A DNA stretch of 64,000 nt from Tetragonia tetragonoides. Taxonomy: Eukaryota > Streptophyta > Magnoliopsida > Caryophyllales > Aizoaceae. The notes beneath the pieces were generated by a model that ran no database searches, was not told the origin of the DNA, and saw only the letters and a program-made list of their open reading frames with translations. The DNA lies in contig CM076144.1 in assembly GCA_038025085.1 (NCBI GenBank), positions 35,374,501 through 35,438,500 on the forward strand, in the 5' to 3' direction. Positions 15,099 to 25,786 of this stretch are shown piece after piece. The position numbers and the translations under genes were made by a program. Each line of letters begins with the position of its first letter. The stretch's first letter is position 1.

Positions 15099-15112
15099 GA
15101 AGCCCCCACTTT
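15099..15112 (-). other. polypurine tract of Y2
   Basis: The minus strand reads AAAGTGGGGGCTTC immediately before the LTR start TGTAGACGCC. This is the plus-strand DNA primer site and fixes the orientation of the element. Confidence 0.8.
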
Positions 15113-15619
15113 GATCGGGCTTGAGTAAAAGCGAAAATCAAAGTATTCCGAATGGGACATGCAGGATGCTGATGTGCCCGTGGTGTGTGAGAGTGTATAG
15201 TATCCATGCATATTAAGGCAAACCTATACTGGGACACGCTCGTAGCGCGCTAAGATTTCATCTCTGTGAACACAAGAAAAATAAAGGTGATGGTTAGCAG
15301 GGGCAAACAATGCTCGTGAAAGGAATTGATGCCTGCAAGGGACCTGTATTCAGAGTAAACGAAAAAGTTAGCGATACTTTGAGAGTGGACAGTATAGATT
15401 TCTTCAGCAAACATTGACTAAACATCACTCGACGGATGCCAAGATTTCGTCCCTGCACTACGAGAAACGAAAAGGTCGACGGGACAAGCGATCAAAACGA
15501 CGGCTGTAAATGGCTAAAACATATGAACAGTTTAAATGCAATAGCCAAAGCAATCATTGACTGAAACATATAAAAAAAAAAGGACAACATAACCGCGTTG
15601 GCGATCACAGGCTGTCACA

Positions 15620-16110
15620 AAAATAGTGTCAGAGAATCAACAGGGCTTGATCAATACATAGTGCCAGAAAACTGGGCTTGAAAACAAATTTACCACCTTG
15701 GCGATAAGTGCCAGAAAATCAATTGGGCTTGAAAACAAATAGCGCCAGAGATCAACTGGGCTTAAAAACAACTTGCGAACACTAGTTGTCCCCAAAATAA
15801 ATAGTGCTAGAGAATCAACTAGGCTTGATCAATAAATGGTGCCAGAAAATCAACTGGGCTTGAAAGCAATTCGCGAACACTGGTTTTTGACAAAATAAAT
15901 AGTGCCAGAGACTCAACTGGGCTTGAAGATAATTTGCAAACACTGGCTGTCCCCAAAATAAATAATGCTAGAGAATCAACTGGGCTTAAAAAAAGTTTGC
16001 AAACAGTGGCTGTCCCCAAAATAAATAATGCCAGAAAATCAACTAGGCTTAAAAATAGTTTGACCGCCTTAGCGACCGAAAAATAATTCCAGAAAATCAT
16101 CTGGGCTTGT
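15620..16110 (-). repeat. tandem repeat array in the 3' region of Y2
   Basis: A core close to GCCAGAAAATCAACTGGGCT recurs about ten times (near 15629, 15661, 15707, 15742, 15804, 15839, 15902, 15965, 16028 and 16087). Spacing alternates between about 35 and 63 bp. The array lies between the PMD gene start and the polypurine tract, the place where Tat/Ogre elements are known to carry variable tandem repeats. Y1 has a different array here. Confidence 0.8.
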
Positions 16111-16319
16111 GCACTTGGGGACATGCAAAACAAATGGGTTAGTTTTACCTGACAGTGGATGGTACCGTTAAATGGACCAACTGTTGATTTTTGAATTTAT
16201 AGGCCAAGGGGCCTGTTCCCGCGCGCTTGGTACTGATATTTGCCGCGAACAAACTGTGTCAAATAACGATTTTTAGGTTGCAAAGTGTCGTGGGGCAGCA
16301 AGGGGTCCGCGTGTGCAGA

Positions 16320-16345
16320 CCAGCCACGGCCGCTAGCGGCGCTCG
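16320..16345. repeat. palindrome upstream of the PMD gene (Y2)
   Basis: It holds GGCCGCTAGCGGCGC, the Y-family palindrome, about 280-300 bp upstream of the ATG at 16625. A splice donor (gaag/GTAAGTC, about 16461) and acceptor (TTGTAG, about 16599) lie between, which marks a 5' untranslated intron. Confidence 0.65.
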
Positions 16346-16931
16346 CATGAGCTAGATAAACCAGTTTTTCGCGAGCCTTCTTCGCGTTTTTGCTCCATTT
16401 TTGCTTCGTCGTCGTCGTCGAGCTCTCCTTGACATTGTCGAGACTCCCAAGTCTTTTGAAGGTAAGTCAATTCTTGCTCAAATTCCTTGCTTTTTGCCTT
16501 GAACATGTTTAATTTTTTGCCTAGTAAGAATTTTGGGTTGCATTGTTAAATGGGTGCATGTATCTTGCGAATCTGACACTTGAAATTTTCACTTGTAGAG
16601 AGAAAAAGCTTGAATTACTTGCCCATGGCTCCCAAAGACAAGGGGAAACGTCCTATGATCGAGGAAGAGGAAAACCGTGACCTTTTTCAAACCGGGTTTC
16701 TATCACCTAGGATACCTCCTCCATACCATGCAGACCAGGTGACTCTATACCAGGACTCATTCATGCGTTCGGACTGGTGTCCGACGAAGGCCTGAGATCG
16801 TAGTATCTTGCTGTTGGAAAAATAGAGTCATCTGTCCAACTTACATCTAGTATGTTTCTGACTTCTTCGGGTTTGTTCAGTTTATTTATTTTGTACCGAA
16901 AATTTGAACTGTTAGTGCCCTGGCAAACGAA

Positions 16932-16948
16932 CAAATTGGGATTGTACT
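16932..16948. repeat. target-site duplication of the LINE, left copy
   Basis: The sequence caaattgggattgtact matches caaattaggattgtact at 21541-21557, with one mismatch in 17. It directly precedes the poly-T run that is the reverse of the LINE poly-A tail. Confidence 0.85.
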
Positions 16949-17111
16949 TTTTTTTTTTGGGTAAGAATTAGATATTTCATTACCAAAGCAAGGTGTTACA
17001 CCTAAAAGGCAATCATGAGGTCAGACCACCTACTAGGTAGGGTGCCCAATGCCCATGATCCCTGAACAACACTATACAAACAGAAATAATAAACAAAATT
17101 TCAGAACCAAA

Positions 17112-20100
17112 TTACATGAGTAAAGCAAAGAAATTTTTATCCTGCCTAATAAGCTTTCTAACTACAGTTTTGTGTAAATGAGCCCTCACTGTAAACTTAA
17201 TCTGGTGCATAAGCTGATAATCACTTGCTCTTGTCTCTCTGAAGCAGATGCTATTTCTCTCCCTCCACACAACATACAATGCTGCAGCAATGCATGCTGC
17301 AAAGACTTGTTTCTGGTATTTAGACCTCCTTCTAGCTGCACCATTTAGTAGACCCTGCAAACTTGTTGTTGTGGAAGCCCAACCAAGCCACTGTTTCACT
17401 TGTTGTAGGATAGCTGCTGATCTATTGCACTTGAAAAAAAGGTGCTCAGTAGTTTCAGTATCATTATCACAGAGGTAGCAGTTCATATTACCAGTGAAAA
17501 ACTGTAATTTCTGAATTCTCTCTTTAGTCAACAGCCTATTCAGGTGAGCTAACCACAAAATGAAGCTGTGTCTAGGAATGTTGTACTTCCCCCATATCAA
17601 ATCTGCATGTCTGAATTTATCAGAATCCCCCATATGTAATTTGTAACCTGCTGCAACAGTATAAGGACCATCTGAACCTTGCCATGCTCCTACAGCATCA
17701 TACAAGTTTCTGAATTTCTCCTTCAATTTGTTAAGCTTATTCCAGTACCAACTGTTATCTGCCTTTGGGATGTAACCCCACAAGTTAACACCCTTCAAAT
17801 AAATGCCATTAATCCATCTGACCCATAAAGTGTCCTGTTTGGTGGAGAGAGCCCAGATGTGCTTGCCATTCAGAGCAAAGTTCCATATGTTACAGCTCTT
17901 CATTTGCATACCACCCTGTTTCCTTGGTTTACATATCCAATCCCATGCAACCAGGTTTGGCTTCTTCTTAAGCTCAGCCCCACCCCATAGAAACTGTCTA
18001 CATTTTTGTTCAATAAGCTTCAAGACACTAGTTGGCAGCACAAAAACTCCAGACCAGTTAACATGCAAAGAAATCAACACAGAGTTGATAAGTTGAGTTC
18101 TACCTGCGTATGAGAGATTTTTGGTAGTCCATCAGTTCAATCTTTTAGTTATTTTCTCCACAAGAAAAGCAGCTTCAGTTTTATTCCATTTTATAGGTGT
18201 AAGTGGGACACCTAGATACTTCATGGGGAAGGTTCCTGCTTGGAAACCAGTCGGATGCAGGATGGAGGTCTTCATTTTTGCAGAAACTCTAGCAATATAA
18301 CAATGCGACTTCACATTATTAGCAGACAAGCCAGTGACTTTAGAGAAGTAGTCAAAACCTTCTTTGATTCTGAGAATAGATTGATGATTAGCTTTACAGA
18401 AAACCATCAAATCATCTGCAAAACAGATGTGATTCAGCTTGACTTCCTTGCACATAGGATGAAAGCGAAAATCAGGAAGCTGAGATGCCATGTTGAGTAC
18501 CCTAGAAAGGTATTCCATCACCATCACAAAGAGAAGGGGTGAGATAGGATCACCCTGTCTAATCCCTCTCTTACCCATGAAAAAACCAAAATTCTCTCTA
18601 TTGACATTCAGAGAAAAGCTTGTTGTTCTAACACAGGCCATAATCCACTTGCAAAACTGAGCTGGAAATCCATACCCTGGCAACATATCTTCAATGAATC
18701 CCCAATGGATTGTGTCATACGCTTTACGCAAATCAATCTTCATTAAACATCTGGGGTGGTATTCTTCCTTCTATAATGCTTGATGATATCTTGACAAATC
18801 ATCACATTATGAACAATGTTCCTTCCTTCCATAAAAGCTCCTTGGTTCAAAGAGATCAGGCTAGGGAGAACTTTCTTGAGCCTGTTGCAAAGGATTTTTG
18901 ATAGGCACTTGTAAATGGAATTACAACACGCAATAGGGCGGAAATCTGAGGCATATTCAGGGGCTGCCACTTTAGGAATCAAACAGAGTGTAGTAGAATT
19001 CACTTGTTTGAGCATTTTGCCTGAGAGGAAAAAATCTTTTATAGCATCTGTAATGTCTTTACCAATCACTTCCCAAGCATCCTTAAAAAACCCACTACCA
19101 AAGCCATCCGGGCCTGGGCTCTTTGTATGGTTGATGCTAAAAAATGCAGATTTAATTTTCTCATTAGTCATAGACTGTGCCAACATAATCTTCTGACTGT
19201 CAATGAGAGTTTTGCCAGCTGCAAATACCCTTTTATCTGGAGGTATTCTGTGAGGATCCTCAACTCCTAGCATGCCCTTGTAAAAGTTAAGTAATTCACC
19301 ATGAACCTGCTTCTGAGAATGTAACATCACCCTATCTTTATTTTTCAGGTTGTACACTCTATTGCTTTGCCTACGTTGTCTCATAATTGCATGAAAATAC
19401 TGCGTGTTAGAATCACCAAGCTGCACCCATTTTGCCTTACTTTTCTGGTGCAAAAAGGATTCAAGGTCATCATTAAGATTCAGAAATGTATTCATGCACA
19501 CCCTCTCATTTTGCCGCAATACAGAATCAAGAGGGTTATTATTTGCAGCACTTTGAGCATCTGATAATTTCACTCTAGCCTCCTGCACTTGAGCTTGGAT
19601 ATCAGGATACTCTCTCTTGTTTACTTGCTGTAGAGCTCTCTTTGCATTTTTCAATTTGTGAACAATTGAGAACATTTTAGTTCCACTCACAGAACCCTCC
19701 CAAGCCTTTCTCACAATCCCTGCAAAATTAGGGTTCTTACCCCACATATTAAAGTATTTGAAATTGCACTTCTTCCTCTATATTTCAGCTTCAAGAGTGA
19801 TAACACAAGGGCTATGATCAGACATCCCTTCAAGGAGAAAGTGAGTTGAACAATCTTCAAATAACTGCAACCATTTTTCATTACTGAAAGCATGATCAAT
19901 CTTAGAGAAAATTTTCTCTCCATCTTCACCCTTGTTGTTCTAGGTGAATCTACATCCACTATAGGCAAGCTCCATCAAAAAGCAACTGTCTAAACAATCC
20001 TTAAACTCCACAGTCTCACATAAAGCAACATTTCTCCCACCAATTCTGTCTTGAGGGTATAAGACATTATTGAAATCTCCTAGCACCAACCAAGCATAGT

Positions 20101-20498
20101 CATATTGAGCTGTTAATGAAACCAATTCATCCCACAGAGGTCTCCTATCATCCTTGTCATTCATGCCATAAACAAAAGTGACAAGAAACTTCACATTTTT
20201 ATGCAAATGAGTAACAAGGCAAGTAATCATTTGACTAGATTCAGCAACAAACTGCAACATCATAAATTTGAAGTTTCCATAGAACCCACACTCATCCTTT
20301 GTAGTGGCTAGCATGGTTAATAGCTGAGTGCCAACCAGGTAACACAACATCATTACACTTGCTAAAGTTATTTTGTTTAATCTTTGTTTCTGAAAGACCA
20401 ACTAAACCAACATTATTCACATTGCAAAGAAGACTAACCTCCTTCTGCTTATTCAGGACATTCAGGCCCCTGACATTCCAAGCATTTATACTATCCAT
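17112..20498 (-). pseudogene. LINE ORF2: endonuclease and reverse transcriptase
   Basis: The likely start is at 20498 (MDSINAWNVRGLN). The endonuclease part shows WNVRGLN, SETKIK and LGDFNNVL. The RT part has KSPGPDGFGSGFF, FRPIACCNSIYK and LNQGAFMEGRNI in one frame (18743-19747), then DLRKAYDTIHW, GIRQGDPISPLLF and the catalytic FADD (18132-18743). A zf-RVT domain (HSFILWLAHLNRLLTKERIQ, with MNCYLCDNDTETTEHLFFKC) lies in 17112-18080. Frame shifts near 20300-20400, 19960, 19740, 18743 and 18110 break it. The enzyme nicks target DNA and copies the LINE RNA there. Confidence 0.88.
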
Positions 20499-20616
20499 GT
20501 CCATCAGGAGGGACCCCTGATCCCCCATGATAGTGACCATCATCTTCAATGAGCTCAAGAGTCTCCTGCAATCCCAGAGCTGAGAACTTATTGGACATAG
20601 GTGTAGCCTCTGGAGC

Positions 20617-21472
20617 TCATGCTTTCTGCTTTTTCTTGTGCACAACCTGTTTCCAAGCATTTGCACCTTGCTGTATAACATTTCCATCCTTACGCTGGGT
20701 TATATTCTGTGGCACTTCCGCATTTTCTACAGTACCCTGCTGCCTTGCCACCTGTAACACATGAGGTTCAGGTTTAGTTTCAGTCCCCAAAGGAACTGCA
20801 GGTATAGAAACTGGAGGTGCAACTGGAGCTGGAGCCTTAGGAACCCAGATTTTTTTTCTGTTTCCTCCTCCATTCATCCTCAATATGCCTATATTGCTTG
20901 CAAAATTTTCATGTTACTGGCTTCCACTCATACTTCACCCTCTGATCAATGATTGTGCCTCTTTTACTTCTGATATGTATATGCTCAGGCATCTCAGAAT
21001 CAATTTCCACTTCAATGAGGATTCTATCATAATTAACCCCTCTCTTTTGCTGTGTACTTTTATCAGCCATTAGAGGATTTCCAATCAAACTCCCTATTTT
21101 GTTCAATCCAGGCGCACTCCAGTATTTCACATCTAGGCCCAGTAATCTAGCAAATACAAAGACAGAGGTCACTTCTTCCTTAGACAAGTCCAGGTCCTCA
21201 GACCATGGCCTCACCATGACATGCTTGTTGTCAAAATGAAATTTACCAATATTCAACACCTCATCTCTTCCTTCCAGTTTATCAAAACGAACCAATGTAA
21301 TGCCCTTTTTTAGCATAACAATCATATTAATGCCATGCTTTCCCCACTCCTTCTGAATGAAGGTGTTAAGGACTGAGCTAGGAGGTCTTGCACCAATAAC
21401 ATACATAAGAATCGCAGTACTCCAAAATTGGATTTCAGATAAAATATCTTCTATATTTATCGGACCTACCAT
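20617..21472 (-). pseudogene. LINE ORF1-like protein (DUF4283 type)
   Basis: From 21472 the protein has the DUF4283 pattern (GKHGINMIVMLKKGITLVRF, then HFDNKHVMVRPWSEDLDL). The zf-CCHC_4-type segment WSAPGLNKIGSLIGNPLMAD and RILIEVEID follow. The first frame ends near 20909 and a second (20617-20883) carries a proline-rich, basic tail (KKIWVPKAPAPVAPP, VVHKKKQKA). Such ORF1 proteins bind LINE RNA. A stop or frame change near 20890-20905 splits it. Confidence 0.75.
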
Positions 21473-21540
21473 AGTATTACCCTCAATTTAAGGAGCAACA
21501 AATTCTAGCTTAAATCCAGCATTATCAAATTTCGACACAT

Positions 21541-21557
21541 CAAATTAGGATTGTACT
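21541..21557. repeat. target-site duplication of the LINE, right copy
   Basis: The sequence caaattaggattgtact pairs with 16932-16948. The PMD intron resumes directly after it. Confidence 0.85.
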
Positions 21558-23859
21558 CGACTGGTGGTCAGTTGTATATAATACTTGTGCGGAGCTATTT
21601 GGGCTGAATTTGTAGTATATGGGGTGTTGAGAAAACTTTATTTGTTGGCTAGGGAGTTGGTGCTTATTTGCAGGCTCATGGGTCCACTTCGAACTAGGCC
21701 GTGATGTTGGATACTTTTTCTGAGAGGACTAGGGGAATAATCCGGGCTTCAGGTTTCGAGTATTTTCTGTTGGTTATCCCGTCTTGTTATTCTTGGATAG
21801 TAGGGTGGTTTCCCGTGGGTTACTGGAGAGGTTTTGGGACACTACGAACACCTTCCATACACCTGTGGGAGATATGTTCCCCACTCCTTATCAGTTCACC
21901 GTATTGACGGGCTTGTCCTTTAGAGGGCATCCTCTACAGTATGACACGGACTACCATCGGCAGACAGATAGGTTGTATGAGCTATATGGGCCTGTTGCCG
22001 CTTTCTTCGAGGAGGATCGAGTCTCCTTACCGAAGTTATGATGAGCCTTGACTGAGCAGAGGCTTACTGACGATCAGCGGGCCCGTATCTTTTTGGCCTA
22101 TCTGTTGGGGGCAACCATTTTTGCCCAGAAGAAGAGTGTATGTCAGGTTGGCCTTCTGACATGCCTAGGCGACTTGACCAAAGTACATGAGTTTAATTTT
22201 GGTGCTCCTGCTTACGCTTCTTTGGTGAGATGGTGTCGTTAGGCTTGCAGGCCAAAGGCGACAAGCCGAAGGGCGTATATCACTGGCCCTTGGAGGATAC
22301 AGGAGGTAGGCATAATTTTTTTCCTTTTGCATATGCATACTTTGTAGTAGACCCATATCTGATTGTTCCTGCTTGGATGACATCTGTGGTTTTTTGAGTA
22401 CTTCCTAGCTTTTGGTCCTCATCGTCCTGATTTGAGGATGTTCCCACTGGGTGCACGGTGAGTTGGTAGAGATAGCCATCCATTTTCCTCTTTGGAGGAT
22501 TTTTGGGTCACTTTTGAGAATCGGGTTGCGTCCGACGTATGTTGCGTTTGACTTGGTTTTATGTATATATATTTTTCTGGTTCATTTGGTGTAGTAAATT
22601 GGTGAGAGTGGGGGTCGTATAACGGAGGAGTTTCCCCTACATAGTGCTGACGAAGAGGCGGTAGAGGGCTTACCATTGTTCGATGATTGTGTGAGGGTAT
22701 GGTTTTATCCTCTCTTGTTTTCTGGCTTGTGTTATTTTTAAACACTAAGTCTGTTGTCTCTCTCTTTTTTTTTGTACTGAACCGGGAACAGACTTCCCAA
22801 GTCTTCAAGCTCATCCATTTGCTGAAGAAAGGGTATAGCCGGGTGATGGGTCGAGGGAGAAGTACTCGATCCGGGACTGCCAGTGTAAGCGTACTTTTGT
22901 CTTTTTCTTTAGCTAAGTGGAGTGCTTAGTTTAACATTATGATACAGATGTGACGGTCTTCGTCTTCTGTGGGACCGCAACATTCATTAGCAGCGAGAGC
23001 TGCTAATGAATGTAGACCATCTGTTGCATGTTCTCCTACTATGGTGGTGATCAGGCCTCCTGTTGATGAGGCGCCCGGACCTGCTAGGTCGCAACCTCCT
23101 GTGCCTGAGATATTTTCTCCAGCGGGTTTCCAACCCTCTTTAAGTAGTAGGCCCATTATGACTCCCGTGGCTGGAGGTTGGGCGGATGCTCCAGGATGGG
23201 ATATGCCCCAAGATGGACCTTCACATAAGAATGTGGCTAAGGACTGCTAGCCAAGTTACGGAGAGCCTCTTTGGGCTGGGATTTTCGGCGGGTACCCCTA
23301 TGCACGCGCCTATGTATGTTGGACGGGACATGAGACCCAACAACGGCAGGCCGATTTACAACTCGTTCAGTACTCAGGGCTCTTTCTACTACTCGGGCGG
23401 GAATTTCGGTCATGGGCCTTCTGTTGAAGATGAGGCTGATAGCAATGGTGATGATGACCCCAACTGAGTAGTGTACACTAGATTTGTAGATCTTGGTCTT
23501 TGAAACTCGAACTCCTGTTTTTATGCATTTCATATGATATATATGCTATTATGACTCGATTATGCCCGTCTGATCTCTAAGTAGCAACATGTTATGCGGT
23601 AATGAGTAGGACACGATTTAGGGAATAAAATAAAAATAAGGTAAAAATTTCAAGAGAAAAGCAAAAATTACACATAATATGCCCCCTAAAATAGAAAAAG
23701 ATTAAAAAAAAGAAAATAGAAAAAAGAATAAAACTAAGAGAGTCTTGGGCCTTGTAATCGCGTTGCGCTTTGAAAATCGGGCTTAGCACCGTGAATAATG
23801 GGCCAAATGGTCGAACGAGAACGGGAAAAACGTTGGACTGGGCCGAGGCCAGGGCCGCA

Positions 23860-24006
23860 GACGGCTTTGGGCCGTTGCTGAGGGTCGCTAGCGGTATTGG
23901 TCACAGCCGCTGGCAGCCCTGGCCAGAGCCGCTGACGGCTCTTGTTTTGGGTTTTTTTTGCAAATTTCAGACTCTTTTCTAACCCGTCTTTTTGCCTATA
24001 AAAAGG
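23860..24006 (+). promoter_or_regulatory. promoter of the DUF7745-like gene of Y2, gene removed by X1 insertion
   Basis: GC-rich palindrome variants (GGGTCGCTAGCGGT, GCCGCTGGCAGCC, GCCGCTGACGGCT) at 23860-23945 are followed by a TATA box, CTATAAAAAGG, at 23996-24006. The layout matches Y1 (3261-3405, reverse). The 5' untranslated stretch 'gggatcctcaatgtc' also matches Y1, and the X1 LTR starts right after it. Confidence 0.65.
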
Positions 24007-24027
24007 ATTTATGGGATCCTCAATGTC

Positions 24028-25635
24028 TGTAGACACCAAAAATTGTGTCTATGATAAGTCCCCATAAAAACCCGATGATGAAAGGTTTGGATTTTGCTCG
24101 AACTTAGGTTGCGAGAATAATTGCTCTAATGATTAGCCCAGTTTATTTGAATGAACCTATTGAAGCCGTTTGTACTGGTGATCCAAACCAGCTGGACTCA
24201 ATTCAGTTGGAGTCCAAAACTGAGAATATACCTCTTTAAACCTAAGGGCCTGAAAGGGAACCCAAACCCTTGAGTCAGCCCTTGGTCAAACAAGGAAACT
24301 CAGTCAATCCCGCGTGGACCCCCTCTGAAAAGCCTCCCCCGCTTGAAAAGCATGTTAGACGCCTATGCAGGCAGGCCGCTCCAGGTCCAAGCGGCCACGC
24401 TTGAGTTCAATCCTTGGCCGCTAGGACAAGTGGCTATGCCGCTAGGCCAAGCTGCTTGACCGCTTGTGTAGCGGCTGAGCCACTTGCCAAGCGGTTTAAC
24501 CGCTTGTCCTAGCGGTTGAATCGCTTGTCCTAGAGGTTCAACCGCTCGGCCTAGTTGCAAGGCCATCTGGACCTTTTCTCGTGGACGGAAAATTCGAGGC
24601 CCATTCGATTTCCGTGCCAAACCCTGGCAGCTCCCCCTCTTCTATTTAAACAAACCATAGGGTTCAGTTGAAGAGGTTGGACATTCTCTCTAAAGAGGTT
24701 GGCAGTTTCTCTCTCAAGTTGGCCTCTTGGTTGATAGTTTTAGAATTTAGACATCCTCTCTCATATTAAACCCTAAATTCTGATTCTACTTCTTCTTTAG
24801 GCTAGCCCTAGCACCACAAAATAAACCTTCATACTTCCTCAAGAGCAAGAGATCAAGCATAACAACTCATTAAGTTCATTGTGAGCATCCAGGTAATCCA
24901 ACCTGAGGGTTTCAATAAATTATATATTGCTTGTTATTTACTCAGGAATTTGGTTTATGTGATATGTACTTTCATGGCGCGTTTTGAGCAAAAGGTCTTG
25001 TGTTAAACCCAATGGACGAATGAATGGATGAATGCATGTTTTTTTATTTATTTATTGCTCTTTATTATAAATTATGCTTGTTTGTGATTTGTGAATAAAT
25101 TATCTTGTTTGCCTCCTAATCCGCAGGTTTAGCATATTTATTGTTTTTTAGCATTAAAAGCATGTAAATTTGATAAGTTGTTAAAAGTGGTCACATTAAT
25201 AAGTGTTTGTTCAACACATTAGTTAAAACTAGGAATTGGGACAAATTCAACCTTGTTTGGAACCGTAGCATTAATAATCGCATTGAATTGATTAGTAAAG
25301 GCCTTTGTTGTCAACAGACGAGTTGGGTGCCTAACACCTCCTAGCTCGTACTCACGCCCCCGAACTCATTTATAAAGTCAATTTCCCCAATAGGGATTGG
25401 GGTGCACAGGAGTTGAGTTGACGTCTTTTTAGACTATTGACTTGACTCCAAGGTTTCCAAATTTCCTTAAATTTGGTGGCGACTTCCGACAATCTTAATC
25501 ATGTCCTTAGTACGAAAAGAAAATCTTCATGTGCACTCACACTCGAGAGATTCACAAAACCCAAAGAGACGCTCTCCCAGGCTATCCAGCCGACCGTTCG
25601 GAAACGAAAAGGGGAGAAAAATCCGGTAGCCTACA
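24028..25635 (+). repeat. 5' LTR of X1 (1608 bp)
   Basis: It starts TGTAGACACC and ends GGTAGCCTACA, and is followed one base later by the primer site. It matches the LTRs of X2 (48812-50361) and X3 (52043-53599, reverse). It holds the 21-bp palindromic repeats (24410-24555) and a TATA-like TCTATTTAAAC at 24641-24651. Confidence 0.92.
24410..24555. repeat. 21-bp palindromic repeat array in the X1 LTR
   Basis: About seven units share the palindromic core AGCGGTT-N-AACCGCT (with C/T variants) plus a 'TGTCCT'-like spacer, each 20-21 bp long. The array ends about 90 bp upstream of the LTR TATA-like box. Equivalent arrays lie upstream of both antisense genes of X. Confidence 0.85.
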
Positions 25636-25636
25636 G

Positions 25637-25654
25637 TGGCGACTTCACTGGGGA
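25637..25654 (+). other. primer binding site of X1
   Basis: TGGCGACTTCACTGGGGA lies one base after the LTR. The TGG start pairs with a tRNA CCA end. This kind of site is the one reported for Ogre/Tat elements and assigned to arginine tRNA. Element A has the same 18 bases at 39643-39660. Confidence 0.85.
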
Positions 25655-25786
25655 CATGATTAAGAGGGTGTAACTTGAAAGTCAATTTAATGCTATTATT
25701 TTTGCTTGGTTCACTACATTGAGTGTTCTTATTATTATTTTGTGAATTGTCATTCTTCTTGTTAAATTGCATCCATTGCATTTTAT

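Larger units (their letters stand above)
16949..21540 (-). mobile_element. L1-type LINE, about 4.6 kb, near full length
   Basis: On minus the order is ORF1 (DUF4283 and CCHC-type domains), ORF2 (endonuclease, RT, zf-RVT) and a short 3' end 'taattcttaccc' followed by poly-A, as in plant L1 elements. It is flanked by a 17-bp duplication with one mismatch. The 5' flank before ORF1 is only about 70 bp, so it may be slightly 5' truncated. ORF2 has several frame breaks, so the copy is inactive. Confidence 0.9.
16625..23467 (+). pseudogene. PMD gene carried antisense by Y2, split by a LINE
   Basis: Exon 1 (16625-16849) starts MAPKDKGKRPMIEEEE and ends at a GTATGT donor; a TGA interrupts it near 16794. 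The LINE lies in intron 1. Exon 2 begins after TTATTTGCAG near 21673 and carries the PMD hallmark: RFWDTTNTFHTPVGDMF, then LTGLSFRGHPLQY and ARIFLAYLLGATIFAQ. Later exons include the GLPLFDDC-like block (near 22660), SQVFKLIHLLKKGYSRVMG (about 22795-22850) and a proline-rich last exon ending near 23467. Frame changes and stops are frequent. PMD proteins of Arabidopsis (MAIN, MAIL1) act in the nucleus in development and silencing of mobile DNA; the role of element-borne copies is not known. Confidence 0.75.
13788..24027 (-). mobile_element. Y2: Tat-like LTR retrotransposon, 3' part, interrupted
   Basis: Read on minus, the 3' LTR is 13788-15098, the polypurine tract 15099-15112, then a repeat-bearing 3' region. 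Its antisense PMD gene therefore lies on plus (16625-23467), followed by the promoter of the DUF7745-like gene (TATA 23996). The copy ends at 24027, where the X1 LTR begins; the rest of Y2 (gag-pol) is not recognised elsewhere in the window on minus. A LINE sits inside at 16949-21540. Confidence 0.8.
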
